Notes: a model not told the origin generated them from the sequence alone. DNA of 64,000 nucleotides from Methanobacteriaceae archaeon (GCA_029219465.1 JAQXTL010000004.1:124001-188000); one strand, 5' to 3'; positions 19,172 through 29,865 are shown, counted from the stretch's first letter. Numbers and translations: made by a program.

Positions 19172-19258
19172 ATGTATGGAACAATTATTATATTTCTTAT
19201 TATTGCAATTTTTGTATGTTTAATAGCTATTTATTTGAATAGTGCAAAAAAAGAATAA
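19172..19258 (+). CDS. 28-residue single-helix membrane microprotein
   Basis: A very short frame beginning MYGTIIIFLIIAIFVCLIAI and ending in NSAKKE before TAA. A GAGGA Shine-Dalgarno lies six bases upstream of the ATG. The translation is one hydrophobic helix with a short basic/acidic tail, as in known regulatory or toxin-like microproteins. It is not supported by a neighbour of known function. Confidence 0.4.
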   Translation: MYGTIIIFLIIAIFVCLIAIYLNSAKKE

Positions 19259-19301
19259 TAAAAATAAAAAAACCTTTTAATCACCATATAACATATACAA
19301 G

Positions 19302-19948
19302 TTATCTTAAAAGAGATTCACAATTAGGACATTTTAATTCATCAAACTTAGTATTAATTTCATTACCACAATCAGGACAACATACTTTTTCTAAAGAATA
19401 TGATTCCGCATCAGATTTATCAATAATTAAATAAATTGAATTTACATATTTATAATAAATTTCCTCATAATGTTTTATTGATTCACCAATATCTCTATAA
19501 AATTTAGCTAGAATATATTCTGCTGTTTTTTCATTATTCAAATCAGAATCTGACAAATATAAATAAAATTCATCATAACCCGGAATATGATGATCCAAAT
19601 TCATTTTTCTCAATTGAGTAATTAGGATTTTGCCTGATTTGTTTTAATTCATCAATTTTTCTTTGATATTTTTTAATATAATTTTTTATCCCTTCTCTAA
19701 CAATATTACATGAATCAGAAATATTACATTCTTCAATAACATAGACTTTTAGATATTTTTTACATTCACTGCAATAAGTTTCACTAACCTTTCCTTTAAT
19801 CTTTGATTCAGACCCCCCAATTTGCAGTTATAAAAGTAATAATGAAATCAACTGTCTGATTTAATTCCTCATCATAATAAAAACATCTTCCATCATCATA
19901 AAATTTCAAACCGCAATTAGTACATTTATATTCAGTTACAGAAACCAT
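19302..19948 (-). pseudogene. Frameshifted zinc-ribbon protein (two or three fragments)
   Basis: The reverse strand has a well-signalled start at ATG 19948 (GTGAT upstream) reading MVSVTEYKCTNCGLKFYDDG. It terminates at 19808-19810 just after a run of six G (plus-strand C 19813-19818). Removing one G restores GSESKIKGKVSETYCSECKKYL and about 80 further codons to TGA at 19573-19575. In a third frame, MNLDHHIPGYDEF (ATG 19604) runs to 19302 and ends with a zinc ribbon, CCPDCGN...CPNCESLL. The fragments together give paired CxxC motifs at both ends, so one original gene of roughly 210 codons with two frameshifts is likely. A separate intact downstream gene (19302-19604) is the alternative. Confidence 0.6.
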
Positions 19949-20081
19949 ATTATCACACATTTAATATTATCATCAAAATAAAACAATGCACGAATATCTA
20001 AAACTTTTTGAATAGGTGAGGTTTTAAATTGGTGAATAAATAAGTTGTTAATAAAATGTTAGTACGTTATACTTTATAAAT

Positions 20082-20294
20082 TTATCCAACATTATTTAAA
20101 TAAGTATGATACAAAATATCTTTTAAAAAAAGCATTGAATCTTCCTTATTATACTCATATTCCTTTTCTATGCTTTCCAATAATCTATTTATTTCATTAG
20201 AATACTTATCTGTGTCCACTTCGTTTTGATAAGTGTCTAAAATATTGTATTTTTTAGCCCACACTTTAGTCCAGTTAACATCTTTATTTTCCAT
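20082..20294 (-). CDS. Small hypothetical protein, helical and acidic
   Basis: About 70 aa starting MENKDVNWTKVWAKKYNILD, with charged, probably helical sequence throughout and no membrane segment. The frame opens at 20306, but ATG 20294 with GGGGAT about five bases upstream is preferred. No family is recognised. It lies in a gene-poor AT-rich stretch between the broken zinc-ribbon gene and hsp20. Confidence 0.45.
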   Translation of the reverse strand: MENKDVNWTKVWAKKYNILDTYQNEVDTDKYSNEINRLLESIEKEYEYNKEDSMLFLKDILYHTYLNNVG

Positions 20295-20553
20295 AATAAT
20301 CCCCATTATATGAAATTATAATATCAACAAAATAATAAATATTTGCAAAATACAATTAGCAAATCCAAAAAACACCCTTTATTAACAAATCAAAATAAAA
20401 TCCAAATTATCCAAAAATAACAATTTAAAATAGCTAATTTAAAAAAACAACAAAATTAATTCAAAAAATCATAAAATAAAGAATTTATCAAAAGAAAAAT
20501 AAAATATTAAAGAAAATACTTTTTAATAACCTTTAGTAAATTTAATAGAAAAC

Positions 20554-20561
20554 TTTAAATA
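20554..20561 (+). promoter_or_regulatory. Candidate TATA box for hsp20
   Basis: TTTAAATA sits 53 bases before the hsp20 ATG. An archaeal start site about 25 bases downstream would leave a leader of roughly 30 bases with the GGAGTG Shine-Dalgarno at 20600. The 298-base gap from 20307 otherwise shows only AT-rich sequence. Confidence 0.35.
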
Positions 20562-20613
20562 GTAACAGAATATAAGCATATATACTCATAAAAAACAAAG
20601 GAGTGTGAAAAAT

Positions 20614-21225
20614 ATGGTAAACTCAGAAACTATTGAAGCGGAATTTAGCGAAACAAAAGAAAAAATTGAAGAAAAAAGAGAAGAAACCAAAGAAAAAATC
20701 GATGAGAAAGAAGAAACCAAAGAAAAGTTAAATGAACAAAAAGAGAAATTTAACGAAAGAAGAGAAAAAGGAAAAAACATTGCTGACAATGTAGTTAACG
20801 ATTTGTATAAAACCATTGATGAGTTCAAAGAAAACCTCAAAAACATGCAAAAAAATGCAGATCAAAAATATGCAGAATACAAAAAATCAACCGTTCAAAC
20901 TATTGATGTTGATTTAGTAGAAACCAAAGATACTTACTTCATTAAAGCAGCAGTTCCTGGTGCTAAAAAAGAAGAAATCTCCATTGAAGCAGGAGACAAT
21001 GATATTACCATCGAAACTACCTTCAAACCATTTATTGAAGAATTCAATGAAGAAGATGAAGCTGAAGTAATTATTTCCGCAATTAAATCCGGAAGATGTG
21101 TTAAAACTGTAAGATTCTCCAACAGTATTGACATAGAACAAATTACTGCAAAATTCACAAACGGAATTATTAAAATAACTATTCCAAAATTAATTATACC
21201 AAAACATAAAGTAAATGTAGAATAA
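20614..21225 (+). CDS. Small heat-shock protein, Hsp20/alpha-crystallin family
   Basis: An ATP-independent chaperone that holds unfolding proteins, about 203 aa. The alpha-crystallin domain occupies about residues 100-200, with VDLVETKDTYFIKAAVPGAKKEEISIEA and the later IKITIPKL, whose I-x-I-like end is typical. The first 70-90 residues are an unusually long Glu/Lys coiled-coil-like stretch with repeated ETKEKI/EEK units, making it longer than the common 140-160 aa archaeal sHsp. ATG 20614 follows GGAGTG; GTG 20605 overlaps that site and is rejected. It is monocistronic with a terminator hairpin over its stop. Confidence 0.9.
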   Translation: MVNSETIEAEFSETKEKIEEKREETKEKIDEKEETKEKLNEQKEKFNERREKGKNIADNVVNDLYKTIDEFKENLKNMQKNADQKYAEYKKSTVQTIDVDLVETKDTYFIKAAVPGAKKEEISIEAGDNDITIETTFKPFIEEFNEEDEAEVIISAIKSGRCVKTVRFSNSIDIEQITAKFTNGIIKITIPKLIIPKHKVNVE

Positions 21226-21248
21226 TTTTTCTACATTTTTTCTCTTTT
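21213..21248 (+). terminator. Hairpin terminator of hsp20
   Basis: A perfect 10-bp stem, AAATGTAGAA (21213-21222) with TTCTACATTT (21229-21238), has a 6-base loop that contains the hsp20 stop codon. It is followed by T-rich sequence including a run of six T. The SIS gene converges from the other side. Confidence 0.65.
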
Positions 21249-21266
21249 TTAAAAAAAAATTAAAAT

Positions 21267-22277
21267 TTAATATCTGACCTTACCAATGTGTCTTGTTGCA
21301 CCTGGATCTTCACCATTGAAATGAGCCAAATAATATACAAACCATTCTAATGGAACTACCAAGATGAATGGAGATAATAATTTATCTAGAGTTACATAAT
21401 AATCCATATCATAGACCATGTAATTTAAATCTAGATTTTTAGAAAATTCAATAGCTTTATCAGTCATTTCATCTGATTCTAAGCCAGATTTTAAAAATAT
21501 TGCAGGAACATCCTTTTCAGCACGTTCAATTAAACCATGTCTGAATTCAACAGAATATAATGGACAAGCATGTTTAACAGCACCTTCCATAAGCATGGTC
21601 ATAGCCAATTTATATGCAAGACCGAAATTAGGACCGCTTCCTAAACAGTAGAAAATATCTTCATCTTTGAATTTTTCAGCTAAAGCCTTATTTTCCTCTT
21701 CAGTTGTAAGCAACAACTTTTCTAGAATTTCAGGCAAATCATATAATTCAGCTAATAATTCATTTTTATCTTCATAATCACTAGCTGCGAATAAAATTTG
21801 ATAAAGACAAGCTAATTGTGTAATGTAAGTTTTAGTACCTAAAATTGCAGTTTCAGTTCCACATTGAGTTATAATCGGAGTAATAGCTTCCTTAGTCATG
21901 GAACTTTCAGGTTCATTTGAAATAGATACAGTATGAATTCCTAATTCATTACATCTTCTTAAAGATGCTAATGTATCTGCAGTTTCACCAGATTGAGAAG
22001 CAAATATTGCAATAGAATTCTCGTTTTCGATTAATTTTTTATTATAGCAGAATTCGTATCCAGTGAATACTTCAATATTAATATTAGTACTAGACATGCG
22101 TATTGCATCACGTACACTATAACAGGTTGAAATAGAACTACCGCAACCAATTAAATATACTTTATCCACATCCTCAACCAAATTAGAAACCATTTTTAAT
22201 TTAGGCATCTCTGATTTGAATGTATTACTAAGAGACTCTGGTTGCTCCATCATTTCATCATACATTTTATAGTTCAT
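21267..22277 (-). CDS. SIS-domain sugar-phosphate isomerase or deaminase-like protein
   Basis: A 336-aa protein with two SIS folds like the C-terminal half of glucosamine-6-phosphate synthase. Segments include [18 protein letters not shown] (first sugar-phosphate site), [17 protein letters not shown], and [21 protein letters not shown] with EFRHGLIE. The glutaminase half is absent, so it is related to GlmS C-domain, FrlB or AgaS-type enzymes acting on aminosugar or fructosamine phosphates. AAGGTGT precedes the ATG. The exact substrate is unknown. Confidence 0.8.
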   Translation of the reverse strand: MNYKMYDEMMEQPESLSNTFKSEMPKLKMVSNLVEDVDKVYLIGCGSSISTCYSVRDAIRMSSTNINIEVFTGYEFCYNKKLIENENSIAIFASQSGETADTLASLRRCNELGIHTVSISNEPESSMTKEAITPIITQCGTETAILGTKTYITQLACLYQILFAASDYEDKNELLAELYDLPEILEKLLLTTEEENKALAEKFKDEDIFYCLGSGPNFGLAYKLAMTMLMEGAVKHACPLYSVEFRHGLIERAEKDVPAIFLKSGLESDEMTDKAIEFSKNLDLNYMVYDMDYYVTLDKLLSPFILVVPLEWFVYYLAHFNGEDPGATRHIGKVRY

Positions 22278-22357
22278 AAGTAAACACCTTAAAAATAAAT
22301 AATATTACTAATATATTGTTAATTAACATATAAATGTTTTATTAAAAAAATAACCGA

Positions 22358-22993
22358 ATGATAGATATGCAAATAGATTTAGCATCAGTTGGAATGGAAA
22401 AAGGAAAGCAATATGAGACAATTATTACAACAACTAGCTGTGATGATATTAAAAATGCAGCTCCAATTGGAGTAATTTGTGCAGGCCAGGATAAAGTTTT
22501 AAACCGTATCTTTAAGGGAAGTCGAACTTTAGAAAATATCATATCAAAAAGAGAGTTTATTGTAAATATAACTCACAATCCTGAAGTTTTTACACTATCC
22601 ACTGTTGGAAATCTTCCAGAAGACTATTTTAATGAAGATAATTCACTTAAATGTGCTGATGCTTATTTTAAATGTGAAGTAATAAGTCTTAAAGAGGCTG
22701 TAAAGCAAAGTGATCCTGTTAAAAGTAATGGTGAAGCTATTGTAATTAAATCAAAAGTTACTCAATTAGTCATTAATAAACAAACACGTCCAATCAACAG
22801 AGGCTTTGGATATGTTATTGAGTCATTATCTAATTTAACACGTGTTGATATTGTTGGTGAAGAGCAAAAAGAAGAGTATTTTGAAAGATTTAGAGAAGCA
22901 AATCGTATTGTGACAAAAGTAGGTTATAAACAGGATATTGAAGCTATGCAAAAAATAAAAAAAGAATTAATAAAAAAAGGTTTTAAACCTTAA
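22358..22993 (+). CDS. DUF447-family flavoprotein-like protein
   Basis: A 211-aa archaeal protein resembling the DUF447 family, which has a flavin-reductase-like split barrel ([21 protein letters not shown] near the start and [14 protein letters not shown] in the middle). The C-terminal third is helical ([17 protein letters not shown]). The biochemical role is unknown; an FMN-binding role is inferred from the fold. ATG 22358 or 22367 could be the start; no strong Shine-Dalgarno separates them. Its stop codon overlaps that of the convergent adenine deaminase within TTAA. Confidence 0.7.
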   Translation: MIDMQIDLASVGMEKGKQYETIITTTSCDDIKNAAPIGVICAGQDKVLNRIFKGSRTLENIISKREFIVNITHNPEVFTLSTVGNLPEDYFNEDNSLKCADAYFKCEVISLKEAVKQSDPVKSNGEAIVIKSKVTQLVINKQTRPINRGFGYVIESLSNLTRVDIVGEEQKEEYFERFREANRIVTKVGYKQDIEAMQKIKKELIKKGFKP

Positions 22994-24705
22994 TTTTTAA
23001 TTACATCAATAAATTCGAATGAATCTCCATCAAAAAGACCCATATCCGATATTTTAATAGATGGGATAACAAGTAGTGCCATAAATGCCATTGTCATAAA
23101 TGGAGAGTCAAGTTCACATCCTAATTTTTTAGCGCTTTTATGTAAAACAGCTAATTTTTCAGATACTTCAAATGCATCTTCATTACTCATTAAACCTGCA
23201 ATAGGTAATGATAATGATTCACAGGACTCATCATCAACTATTACGAATCCACCTTTGTTGTCAATGATTTTGTTTACTGCACGAGCCATCAACTCTTCAT
23301 CACATCCAACAACAATAATGTTGTGTGAGTCATGAGCTACAGATGATGCAATAGCTCCTTTTTTAAGGCCAAATCCTTTAATAAATGCATTTGCAATGTT
23401 GTTTTTACCATACCTTTCAACAACAGATATTTTCAATATGTCATTATCCAAATCAGCTTTAACAACACCATCTTCAACTTTAAGATTTGCACTAGCTTTG
23501 GAAGTTATTAATTCACCGTTGTAACACTCAATTACATTAACTTCGCACTCATCACCATCATAGTTTATTTCAAAGTCTTTTGATGTCTTTTTGGTTGCAT
23601 TAATTGAGTTTAACTCGCTGACTTGCGGTGCATCAAATAAGATATTTTCGCCGTCAAATACACATTGTCCGCCAACGTATGTTTTTTGAATATTAAAGTC
23701 AACTAAATTGTCAACTACGACAAAGTCTGCTTTTGCACCTCTTACAATAGCTCCTGTTTTCAAGTTATAGTGTGATGCAGGATTTAATGTAACAAGTTTA
23801 ATAGCTTCAATAATGTCTACTCCCATATCTACAGCTTTTTTAATTGAGCTATTTAAATGGCCTTTAATTAAGTCATCAGGATGTTTATCATCACTTACGA
23901 TAAAATCAAAGATCGGAGAGTGGATTCTTCTTTGCATGATTTCGCTAGGAACTAATCCAAAACCGTTTTGGTTTTCGAAGAACTTCTTACGTTCGGATAA
24001 ATCAAAAATAGCTTCCATATTTTTAGCAGATGATCCGTCACGAACCATAATTTTTACACCTTTCCATTTTTTAACAACAGCTTCTGTAAAACTACTGCAT
24101 TCATGGTCGGTAAATACATACTGCTCGACATATTTATCCAATTCCTTACCAGAAATCAATGGAGCATGACCGTCAATCGGTTTGTTGTATTTTCTGGCAA
24201 GTTCAAGTTTTCTTAAAACTTCTTCATCTCCGTTAATAACACCTGGGAAATTCATCATCTCAGCAAGTGCAACGATTTCATCTTTTTTAAGTAAAAATTC
24301 TACATCATTTGAATCTAAAATAGCACCAGATGTTTCAAATGGAGTAGCAGGAACACATGAAGGAGCAGCAAAGTAAAAATTAAAAGGAACTTTACTTGCG
24401 TTTTCCATCATAAAGTCAATTCCTTCAATTCCACATACATTAGCAATTTCATGAGGATCACATACAACAGAAGTTGTACCGTGCATTACTGCCATTCTTG
24501 CAAATTGAGCTGGAGTAAGCATTGAACTTTCAATGTGAATGTGAGCATCAATAAAACCTGGAACCAACAAGCCTTCAATATCTAATTTAGTATCCTTTTC
24601 AACTTTAATAGGTTCTATTTCTTTAAATACTCCATCTTCAATTTTAATTCTTGCACCGTAAACTGAATCAGTTAATACATCAAGAATTTGAGCTGTAAAT
24701 TCCAT
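22990..24705 (-). CDS. ade: Adenine deaminase
   Basis: Converts adenine to hypoxanthine and ammonia in purine salvage. The ~571-aa amidohydrolase carries the metal-binding [11 protein letters not shown] block (about residue 55), [25 protein letters not shown], and the C-terminal [13 protein letters not shown] typical of Ade. The frame extends upstream into the preceding gene, but ATG 24705 has GAGGAAT upstream and starts one base after that gene's stop, so it is the real start and shows tight coupling. The overlapping pair with the ornithine cyclodeaminase is on one transcript. Confidence 0.92.
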   Translation of the reverse strand: MEFTAQILDVLTDSVYGARIKIEDGVFKEIEPIKVEKDTKLDIEGLLVPGFIDAHIHIESSMLTPAQFARMAVMHGTTSVVCDPHEIANVCGIEGIDFMMENASKVPFNFYFAAPSCVPATPFETSGAILDSNDVEFLLKKDEIVALAEMMNFPGVINGDEEVLRKLELARKYNKPIDGHAPLISGKELDKYVEQYVFTDHECSSFTEAVVKKWKGVKIMVRDGSSAKNMEAIFDLSERKKFFENQNGFGLVPSEIMQRRIHSPIFDFIVSDDKHPDDLIKGHLNSSIKKAVDMGVDIIEAIKLVTLNPASHYNLKTGAIVRGAKADFVVVDNLVDFNIQKTYVGGQCVFDGENILFDAPQVSELNSINATKKTSKDFEINYDGDECEVNVIECYNGELITSKASANLKVEDGVVKADLDNDILKISVVERYGKNNIANAFIKGFGLKKGAIASSVAHDSHNIIVVGCDEELMARAVNKIIDNKGGFVIVDDESCESLSLPIAGLMSNEDAFEVSEKLAVLHKSAKKLGCELDSPFMTMAFMALLVIPSIKISDMGLFDGDSFEFIDVIKN

Positions 24706-24706
24706 T

Positions 24707-25927
24707 TTATTCCTCATGTAAAGCATTATAAAGAAGTGGTAAGAATGTACCGATATCAGTTACAATTCCAACAACCTGTGCACTTCCACGATCAGACAAT
24801 TTAGTAACTGTTGATGGGTTGATATCTACACAGATACTTTTTACTCTTGAAGGAAGCAAGTTACCTGTTGCAATTGAATGAAGCATAGTTGCAATCATGA
24901 TTACCATATCAACTTCTTGAGCATAATGTCTCATTAGCTTTTGTGACTCTGCTGTGTCAGTTATTACATCAGGAAGAGGTCCGTCATCACGAATTGAACC
25001 TGCAAGAACATATGGAACATCATTTTTAATACATTCATACATAATTCCTCCGGTTAAAGTTCCGTCTTCTACTGCGTTTTTAATTGAACCTGACTGGTTA
25101 ATTCTGTTGATTGTTCTCATGTGGTGAGTGTGTCCGTGAGCTACAATCTTACCTGTGTCAACTTCAATACCTAAAGAAGTACCATACAAATTGGATTCAA
25201 TATCGTGAGTTGCAAGTGCATTACCTGCCATAATAACGTCAATATATCCTTCTTTAATAAGTGCAGCCAAGTATTTTCCAGAACCAGTGTGAACAATAGC
25301 TGGTCCACCGACAATACCTATTTTTCCACCTTTTGCCTTAATTTCTTTCATTTCTTTTGCAATACCGTTAATTAAGTTCATTAAAGGTTTTTCTGATGAT
25401 ACTTCACTGTTCATGAATTCAAATACTTGTTGTTCGTCTCTTGATCTGTGTGGTGGAGTAACTTTAACTCCGTCAAGACCTACAACAATTTTGTCTCCAG
25501 CTTTAACATCAGCAATAGGTTTTACAAAAGCACGTTTTTCATCTTCATCAACAACTACCAAACAGTCCATTTCGATTTCTTCAACAGGAATCCAGTTCCC
25601 ATCATAGAAAATGTGAGTAGTGTGATTGGATGATGAATAAAAACCTTCAGGAGCAACTTTATCCTTAACAGATGCAACGAGATTAACTTCTTTAATATCA
25701 TCAATTGCTGCACCAAGTACAGATAATTCATCTAAGATTGATTCTAACAATTCAGGAGAATCTGCTGAAACTTCAATTTTTGCACGACTAACGTCTGATT
25801 TTTTACGTCCAACATCAATTTCCAATATATCAAATTCTCCGCCTTTGTCCATAATTATTCCCATTGTCTTAGTTAAAGTCAATGAATCAATAATATGGCC
25901 TGAAAGCTCAATAGTTCTTTTATTCAT
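24707..25927 (-). CDS. Archaeal ornithine cyclodeaminase (LOR/SDH-type, TIGR00300 family)
   Basis: Likely converts ornithine to proline and ammonia with NAD. About 406 aa: an N-terminal LOR/SDH domain beginning [20 protein letters not shown] and a C-terminal NAD-binding domain with [18 protein letters not shown] and [13 protein letters not shown]. The archaeal family was linked to ornithine cyclodeaminase by work in Methanococcus; that role is inherited from the family, not proven here. A 36-codon upstream extension is hydrophobic and unlike the family; ATG 25927 with GGAG nine bases upstream is preferred. It is co-transcribed with ade. Confidence 0.82.
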   Translation of the reverse strand: MNKRTIELSGHIIDSLTLTKTMGIIMDKGGEFDILEIDVGRKKSDVSRAKIEVSADSPELLESILDELSVLGAAIDDIKEVNLVASVKDKVAPEGFYSSSNHTTHIFYDGNWIPVEEIEMDCLVVVDEDEKRAFVKPIADVKAGDKIVVGLDGVKVTPPHRSRDEQQVFEFMNSEVSSEKPLMNLINGIAKEMKEIKAKGGKIGIVGGPAIVHTGSGKYLAALIKEGYIDVIMAGNALATHDIESNLYGTSLGIEVDTGKIVAHGHTHHMRTINRINQSGSIKNAVEDGTLTGGIMYECIKNDVPYVLAGSIRDDGPLPDVITDTAESQKLMRHYAQEVDMVIMIATMLHSIATGNLLPSRVKSICVDINPSTVTKLSDRGSAQVVGIVTDIGTFLPLLYNALHEE

Positions 25928-26027
25928 AACAATATGCTCCATTTTTTTAGTTAATATTATAAATTTAGTTTTGGTGATATTTAATGGTATTGTTATAATA
26001 AAAGATAATAAAAAAAAGTAATTAACA

Positions 26028-26894
26028 TTATTCAATCAATGTTAAAAAGTCATATATTAATTTAGCAGCTACAACTGCAGTATTATCCCCTAATCTATCA
26101 CTTGCAGTTTCAACAACATCAAAACCAACAATGTTTTTGTTAGATAATGTTTTAAGCAATGTTTCAACTTCAGAAATGAATAAACCACCAGGGGTTGGGT
26201 TTCCAACACTAGGTGCAATAGCTGGGTCAATAACATCCATATCTATGGAAATATAAATCGGACCGTCAATATTTATCAAATAGTATTCAATTGCATCCAT
26301 ATGCTTGTGAACATCATTAATTTTAAATGTCTGAATATTATAGGTTGATTTTACAAATTCCTCTTCTTCATAAGAAGAAGATCTGATTCCGATTTGAACT
26401 AAATCAACACCTGCTTCGTGTGCTCTTCTCATAACTGCAGCATGAGAATATTTTTCTCCGATAAATTCAAATGCCAAATCTCTGTGAGCATCAAAATGAA
26501 CTACAGTTAGATTTTCATACTTTTTGGATAATGCATTGATTGCACCAATTGATGCTGAGTGTTCACCACCAATTATAAGTGGTTTAAGGTTCAAATCAAT
26601 TAGTTCATTAACTGTATCTTCAATTATTTGACATGTCTTTTCACAGTTTCCAGGAACTACGTTAACATCCCCGAAATCATAAAAAGTAGCATTCAAATCT
26701 TTATTAAAATTAGTATTGTATTTTTCAAAACCAAATGAAGCTTCACGTACAACAATTGGTCCTAAACGTGCACCGGCATGATAAGAAGTAGTACTGTCAA
26801 ATGGAACACCGATTATTCCAAATGAATTTTCACAAATTTCGTCATTTTCACTAGAAAATGCAAATTTCCATGGTTCGTAAGTATTTAAAAGCAT
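26028..26894 (-). CDS. speB: Agmatinase
   Basis: Hydrolyses agmatine to putrescine and urea, using a di-manganese centre. The 288-aa ureohydrolase shows [18 protein letters not shown], and [22 protein letters not shown], which carry the Asp and His metal ligands. It lies immediately downstream of aIF5A on the same strand and opposite the arginine decarboxylase gene, so this locus makes the polyamine precursor of hypusine. Confidence 0.93.
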   Translation of the reverse strand: MLLNTYEPWKFAFSSENDEICENSFGIIGVPFDSTTSYHAGARLGPIVVREASFGFEKYNTNFNKDLNATFYDFGDVNVVPGNCEKTCQIIEDTVNELIDLNLKPLIIGGEHSASIGAINALSKKYENLTVVHFDAHRDLAFEFIGEKYSHAAVMRRAHEAGVDLVQIGIRSSSYEEEEFVKSTYNIQTFKINDVHKHMDAIEYYLINIDGPIYISIDMDVIDPAIAPSVGNPTPGGLFISEVETLLKTLSNKNIVGFDVVETASDRLGDNTAVVAAKLIYDFLTLIE

Positions 26895-26934
26895 AATTAA
26901 TCTTTAAAAGGAAAAATAAATAAGAGAAAAGAAT

Positions 26935-27333
26935 CTAGTTAGATCCTCTGGTTCTCATTATTTTCATATTTCCTAAAGCTACGATGTATTCTACTTCAAC
27001 ACCTTCAACGATAGAGTCTTTTAAGTCTTCAGGCATTGGTAAATCGATAGTATCGTAGTTTTCCATGTCCATTAATTGAACGTTAGCGCCTTGGATAGAG
27101 ATAACTTGTCCTAATCTTTTGTCGATAATAGGGATATCTACTTTGTTATCTACAGGTTTAACTAAACTTCTTTTTTGGTTGTCGAAAACACCTACTGCTT
27201 CAATTCTTGCTTTTGCAGCTCCGTGTTTACCAGGAGATGAAGTAGTGTAACTGATAATTTTACAAGCTTCTCCACCTAAAACAATGTACTTTCCAACTTT
27301 TAATGTTTTAATTTCTACAACTTTTGTTGACAT
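26935..27333 (-). CDS. Translation factor aIF5A
   Basis: An archaeal homologue of eIF5A/EF-P that relieves ribosome stalling. From ATG 27333 (GGAGGAA upstream) the protein is 132 aa; the longer upstream frame is spurious. The N-terminal SH3-like domain carries the hypusine loop [12 protein letters not shown], with the modified Lys at about residue 36. The C-terminal OB domain follows ([20 protein letters not shown]). Deoxyhypusine needs spermidine, made from putrescine supplied by the adjacent agmatinase and decarboxylase. Confidence 0.95.
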   Translation of the reverse strand: MSTKVVEIKTLKVGKYIVLGGEACKIISYTTSSPGKHGAAKARIEAVGVFDNQKRSLVKPVDNKVDIPIIDKRLGQVISIQGANVQLMDMENYDTIDLPMPEDLKDSIVEGVEVEYIVALGNMKIMRTRGSN

Positions 27334-27545
27334 ATAATTTTTCCTCCATAAATAAAAACCGGTTTTTAATCTATGTAATAGGAATATTACTAGATTAATA
27401 TAAACTATCTTTTCCATTTTATATAAACTATTCGAAAAAATATGTAAAATCAACAAATAAAAATTTTTTAAAAAATAATTAACCTAAAAATTATAATCTG
27501 TTAATTTATTTAATATAAAATACAAATTTATGAAACAGTGATAAA

Positions 27546-28007
27546 ATGAAAATAGCTATTGTATCTGGAAAAGATGAAGGACCAAGTAAATTAAACGCGT
27601 TTGATAATGCCTTAAGCGATGCTGGAATAGGCGACGTTAATCTAATAAAAGTATCAAGTATGCTTGCAGGCAATGCAGAGATTAACACACTACCTAAACT
27701 CAAACCAGGAGCTATGGTGAACTGTGTTTTATCAGAAGTAACTTCAGATAAACCAGGTGATGAAATAACTGCAGTTATTGCACTAGCTATTGGTGAAGAA
27801 TTAGGATGCGTTGTTGAAACATCAGGTATTAACAGAAATCTAGACGAACTAATCGAAGAGGCAAAAATGATGGTCAACTATATGATGGACAAACGTGGAG
27901 TTGAAAAAAAACAAGACATTATTGTTGAATATGCAACCACCACTGTTCGTGAAATTGCATCTGTAGTTGCATCAGTTGTTTATTTGAAAGATGAAATCAT
28001 AGAGTGA
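27546..28007 (+). CDS. pdaD: Pyruvoyl-dependent arginine decarboxylase
   Basis: Makes agmatine from arginine. The 153-aa proenzyme has the self-cleavage site in LIKVSSMLAGNAEI (Ser37-Ser38), where the second serine becomes the pyruvoyl cofactor. The GEELGCVVETSG and TTTVREIASVVASVVY blocks match the family. GTGAT lies three bases before ATG 27546. It diverges from aIF5A/speB and is followed 4 bp later by the NADP phosphatase/NAD kinase gene, so those two share a transcript. Confidence 0.93.
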   Translation: MKIAIVSGKDEGPSKLNAFDNALSDAGIGDVNLIKVSSMLAGNAEINTLPKLKPGAMVNCVLSEVTSDKPGDEITAVIALAIGEELGCVVETSGINRNLDELIEEAKMMVNYMMDKRGVEKKQDIIVEYATTTVREIASVVASVVYLKDEIIE

Positions 28008-28011
28008 TAAC

Positions 28012-29865
28012 ATGGATGCAAAAGACAAAAAAATCGCAACAGATTTGTCTTATAAGATAATTAGCGAAGTTTCAAGAGCTATTAGACCATATGTTGGAAA
28101 ACCAGAATCCGGTGAAAAAGTAAAAATGGGTGCTGACGGAACTCCAACATCTCTAATTGATATAATTGCAGAAGAAAAATTAATCAATATTTTAAAAAAT
28201 GCACCAGTACTCACATACCTTATTAGTGAAGAAATTGGTGAATTAAAACTTGGTCAGGGAACCAAAAGAAGCATAAAACTTACAGATGAACTTAGACGTG
28301 ACGATTTAGAAGAAGATGAAATTCCAAAATTCATATTTTTAGTTGATCCAATCGACGGAACAAACAATGCAATTAAGGAAATTCCTGCTTTTGGAATTTC
28401 AATAGCAATAGCCAGTGTAAATCAGGGACGTCTTGCAACATTAAATGATGTTGAGTTAGGATTTGTAAGTAATTTTGCTAACGGAAACTTTTTTGAAGCT
28501 GAAAAAGGAAACGGTTGCTACTTAAACAACAAAAAGGTAAACCCTAGTAAAATTATAAACATAAGCAACATGACCCTTGGAGGTTTTACAAAAAGTGACA
28601 CCTCACAGGCATCCAAATTAGTAGACAATGCACGTCGTATGAGAGTTTTGGGAAGTGTAGTTTTAGAACTATCTTATGTTGCTAGTGGAAGATATGATGC
28701 GTTTTTAGATCTTAGAGGAAGTAGAATCATCGATATTGCAGCATCCAAATTAATTCTCGAAGAAGCAGGATGTATAATTACCGATAAATTCGGCGGAAAA
28801 CTAAACAACATTTTAAGCATCTATGAAAAGGCAATTATTGTTGCTGCAAACAATGAAATTCTCCACAAACAGATGATTGACATCTTAAACGACAATCAGA
28901 CAGACTTTATAGGAAAAGTTGGAATAATTTCAAGAATTGATCAATCAAGACCAATATTGTTTTCTGCAAAAATAATTGATTATTTACTAACACAGGGAAG
29001 AGAAGTTCAAATTGAACAGTCCCTAGCTTATAAATTAACTGAATTAAAAGAAAATCCTAATTTAGACAATATAATCAAAGAAATCCATGAAAACTACCCT
29101 GAGATGAAAGAGGACTTTGAAGATATCAACTTAAATATTGATTTTAATCAGTTATCCAAAAACACATTTGATTTTGACTGTGATATGGCAATGATTCTTG
29201 GAGGAGACGGAACACTTCTAAGAGCTCAATCACAGCTAAACCCTGAAATTCCATTACTTGGAATAAATATGGGAACTGTAGGATTTTTAACTGAAATTGA
29301 AGCGCCAGACACATTTAAAGTGCTAAACACAATTCTTAAAGGAGATTACTACAAAGAAAAAAGAAGCAAACTTGTTGTTTCACACGAAAACAATAAACAC
29401 TCCGTAATGAATGAAGTTGTCATAATGACTGACAAACCTGCAAAAATAATGCACTTTGAAATTCAAATTGACGGAGAAGTAATTGAAGAAGTTCGTGCTG
29501 ACGGATTGATTATTTCAACACCTAGTGGTTCAACAGCTTATGCAATGTCTGCTGGAGGCCCAATTATTGATCCGAAAGTTGCAGGATTTTTAATTATCCC
29601 AATTTGCCCATACAAACTTGGAGCAAGACCGTTTGTAGTGTCTGATACTAGTGAAATTACAGTAAGACCTCTTAAAAAAGGTAAAAAAGCAGTGTTTGTT
29701 ATTGATGGACAAATCAATGAAGAAGCAGAATATGAAGAGGAAATTAAATTTAAAAAATCCGATAAACATGCATACTTCATCCGTACATCAACAAAATACT
29801 TCTACAAAAAGGTTAAAGACAAATTGATTGAAGGCGGACTTCCTAAAAACTCAAGGTGCGAATAA
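28012..29865 (+). CDS. Bifunctional NADP phosphatase / NAD kinase fusion
   Basis: A 617-aa fusion. Residues 1 to about 290 form an inositol-monophosphatase/FBPase-like domain with VDPIDGTNNA (metal site, about 111-120) and GSRIIDIAASKLILEEAG. From about residue 300, an NAD kinase domain has DMAMILGGDGTLLRAQ and ADGLIISTPSGSTAYAMSAGGP. The same architecture is known from Methanocaldococcus (NADP phosphatase plus NAD kinase), giving control over the NAD/NADP ratio in one protein. It ends by overlapping the next gene's ATG by one base (TAATG). Confidence 0.92.
   Translation: MDAKDKKIATDLSYKIISEVSRAIRPYVGKPESGEKVKMGADGTPTSLIDIIAEEKLINILKNAPVLTYLISEEIGELKLGQGTKRSIKLTDELRRDDLEEDEIPKFIFLVDPIDGTNNAIKEIPAFGISIAIASVNQGRLATLNDVELGFVSNFANGNFFEAEKGNGCYLNNKKVNPSKIINISNMTLGGFTKSDTSQASKLVDNARRMRVLGSVVLELSYVASGRYDAFLDLRGSRIIDIAASKLILEEAGCIITDKFGGKLNNILSIYEKAIIVAANNEILHKQMIDILNDNQTDFIGKVGIISRIDQSRPILFSAKIIDYLLTQGREVQIEQSLAYKLTELKENPNLDNIIKEIHENYPEMKEDFEDINLNIDFNQLSKNTFDFDCDMAMILGGDGTLLRAQSQLNPEIPLLGINMGTVGFLTEIEAPDTFKVLNTILKGDYYKEKRSKLVVSHENNKHSVMNEVVIMTDKPAKIMHFEIQIDGEVIEEVRADGLIISTPSGSTAYAMSAGGPIIDPKVAGFLIIPICPYKLGARPFVVSDTSEITVRPLKKGKKAVFVIDGQINEEAEYEEEIKFKKSDKHAYFIRTSTKYFYKKVKDKLIEGGLPKNSRCE

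Noticed and set aside
25413-25633. Short plus-strand frames inside the ornithine cyclodeaminase gene
   Set aside because: They are antisense shadows of a well-supported gene, without Shine-Dalgarno or family resemblance.
27334-27456. Upstream extension of aIF5A
   Set aside because: It is hydrophobic and unlike the family, and a strong Shine-Dalgarno points to ATG 27333.
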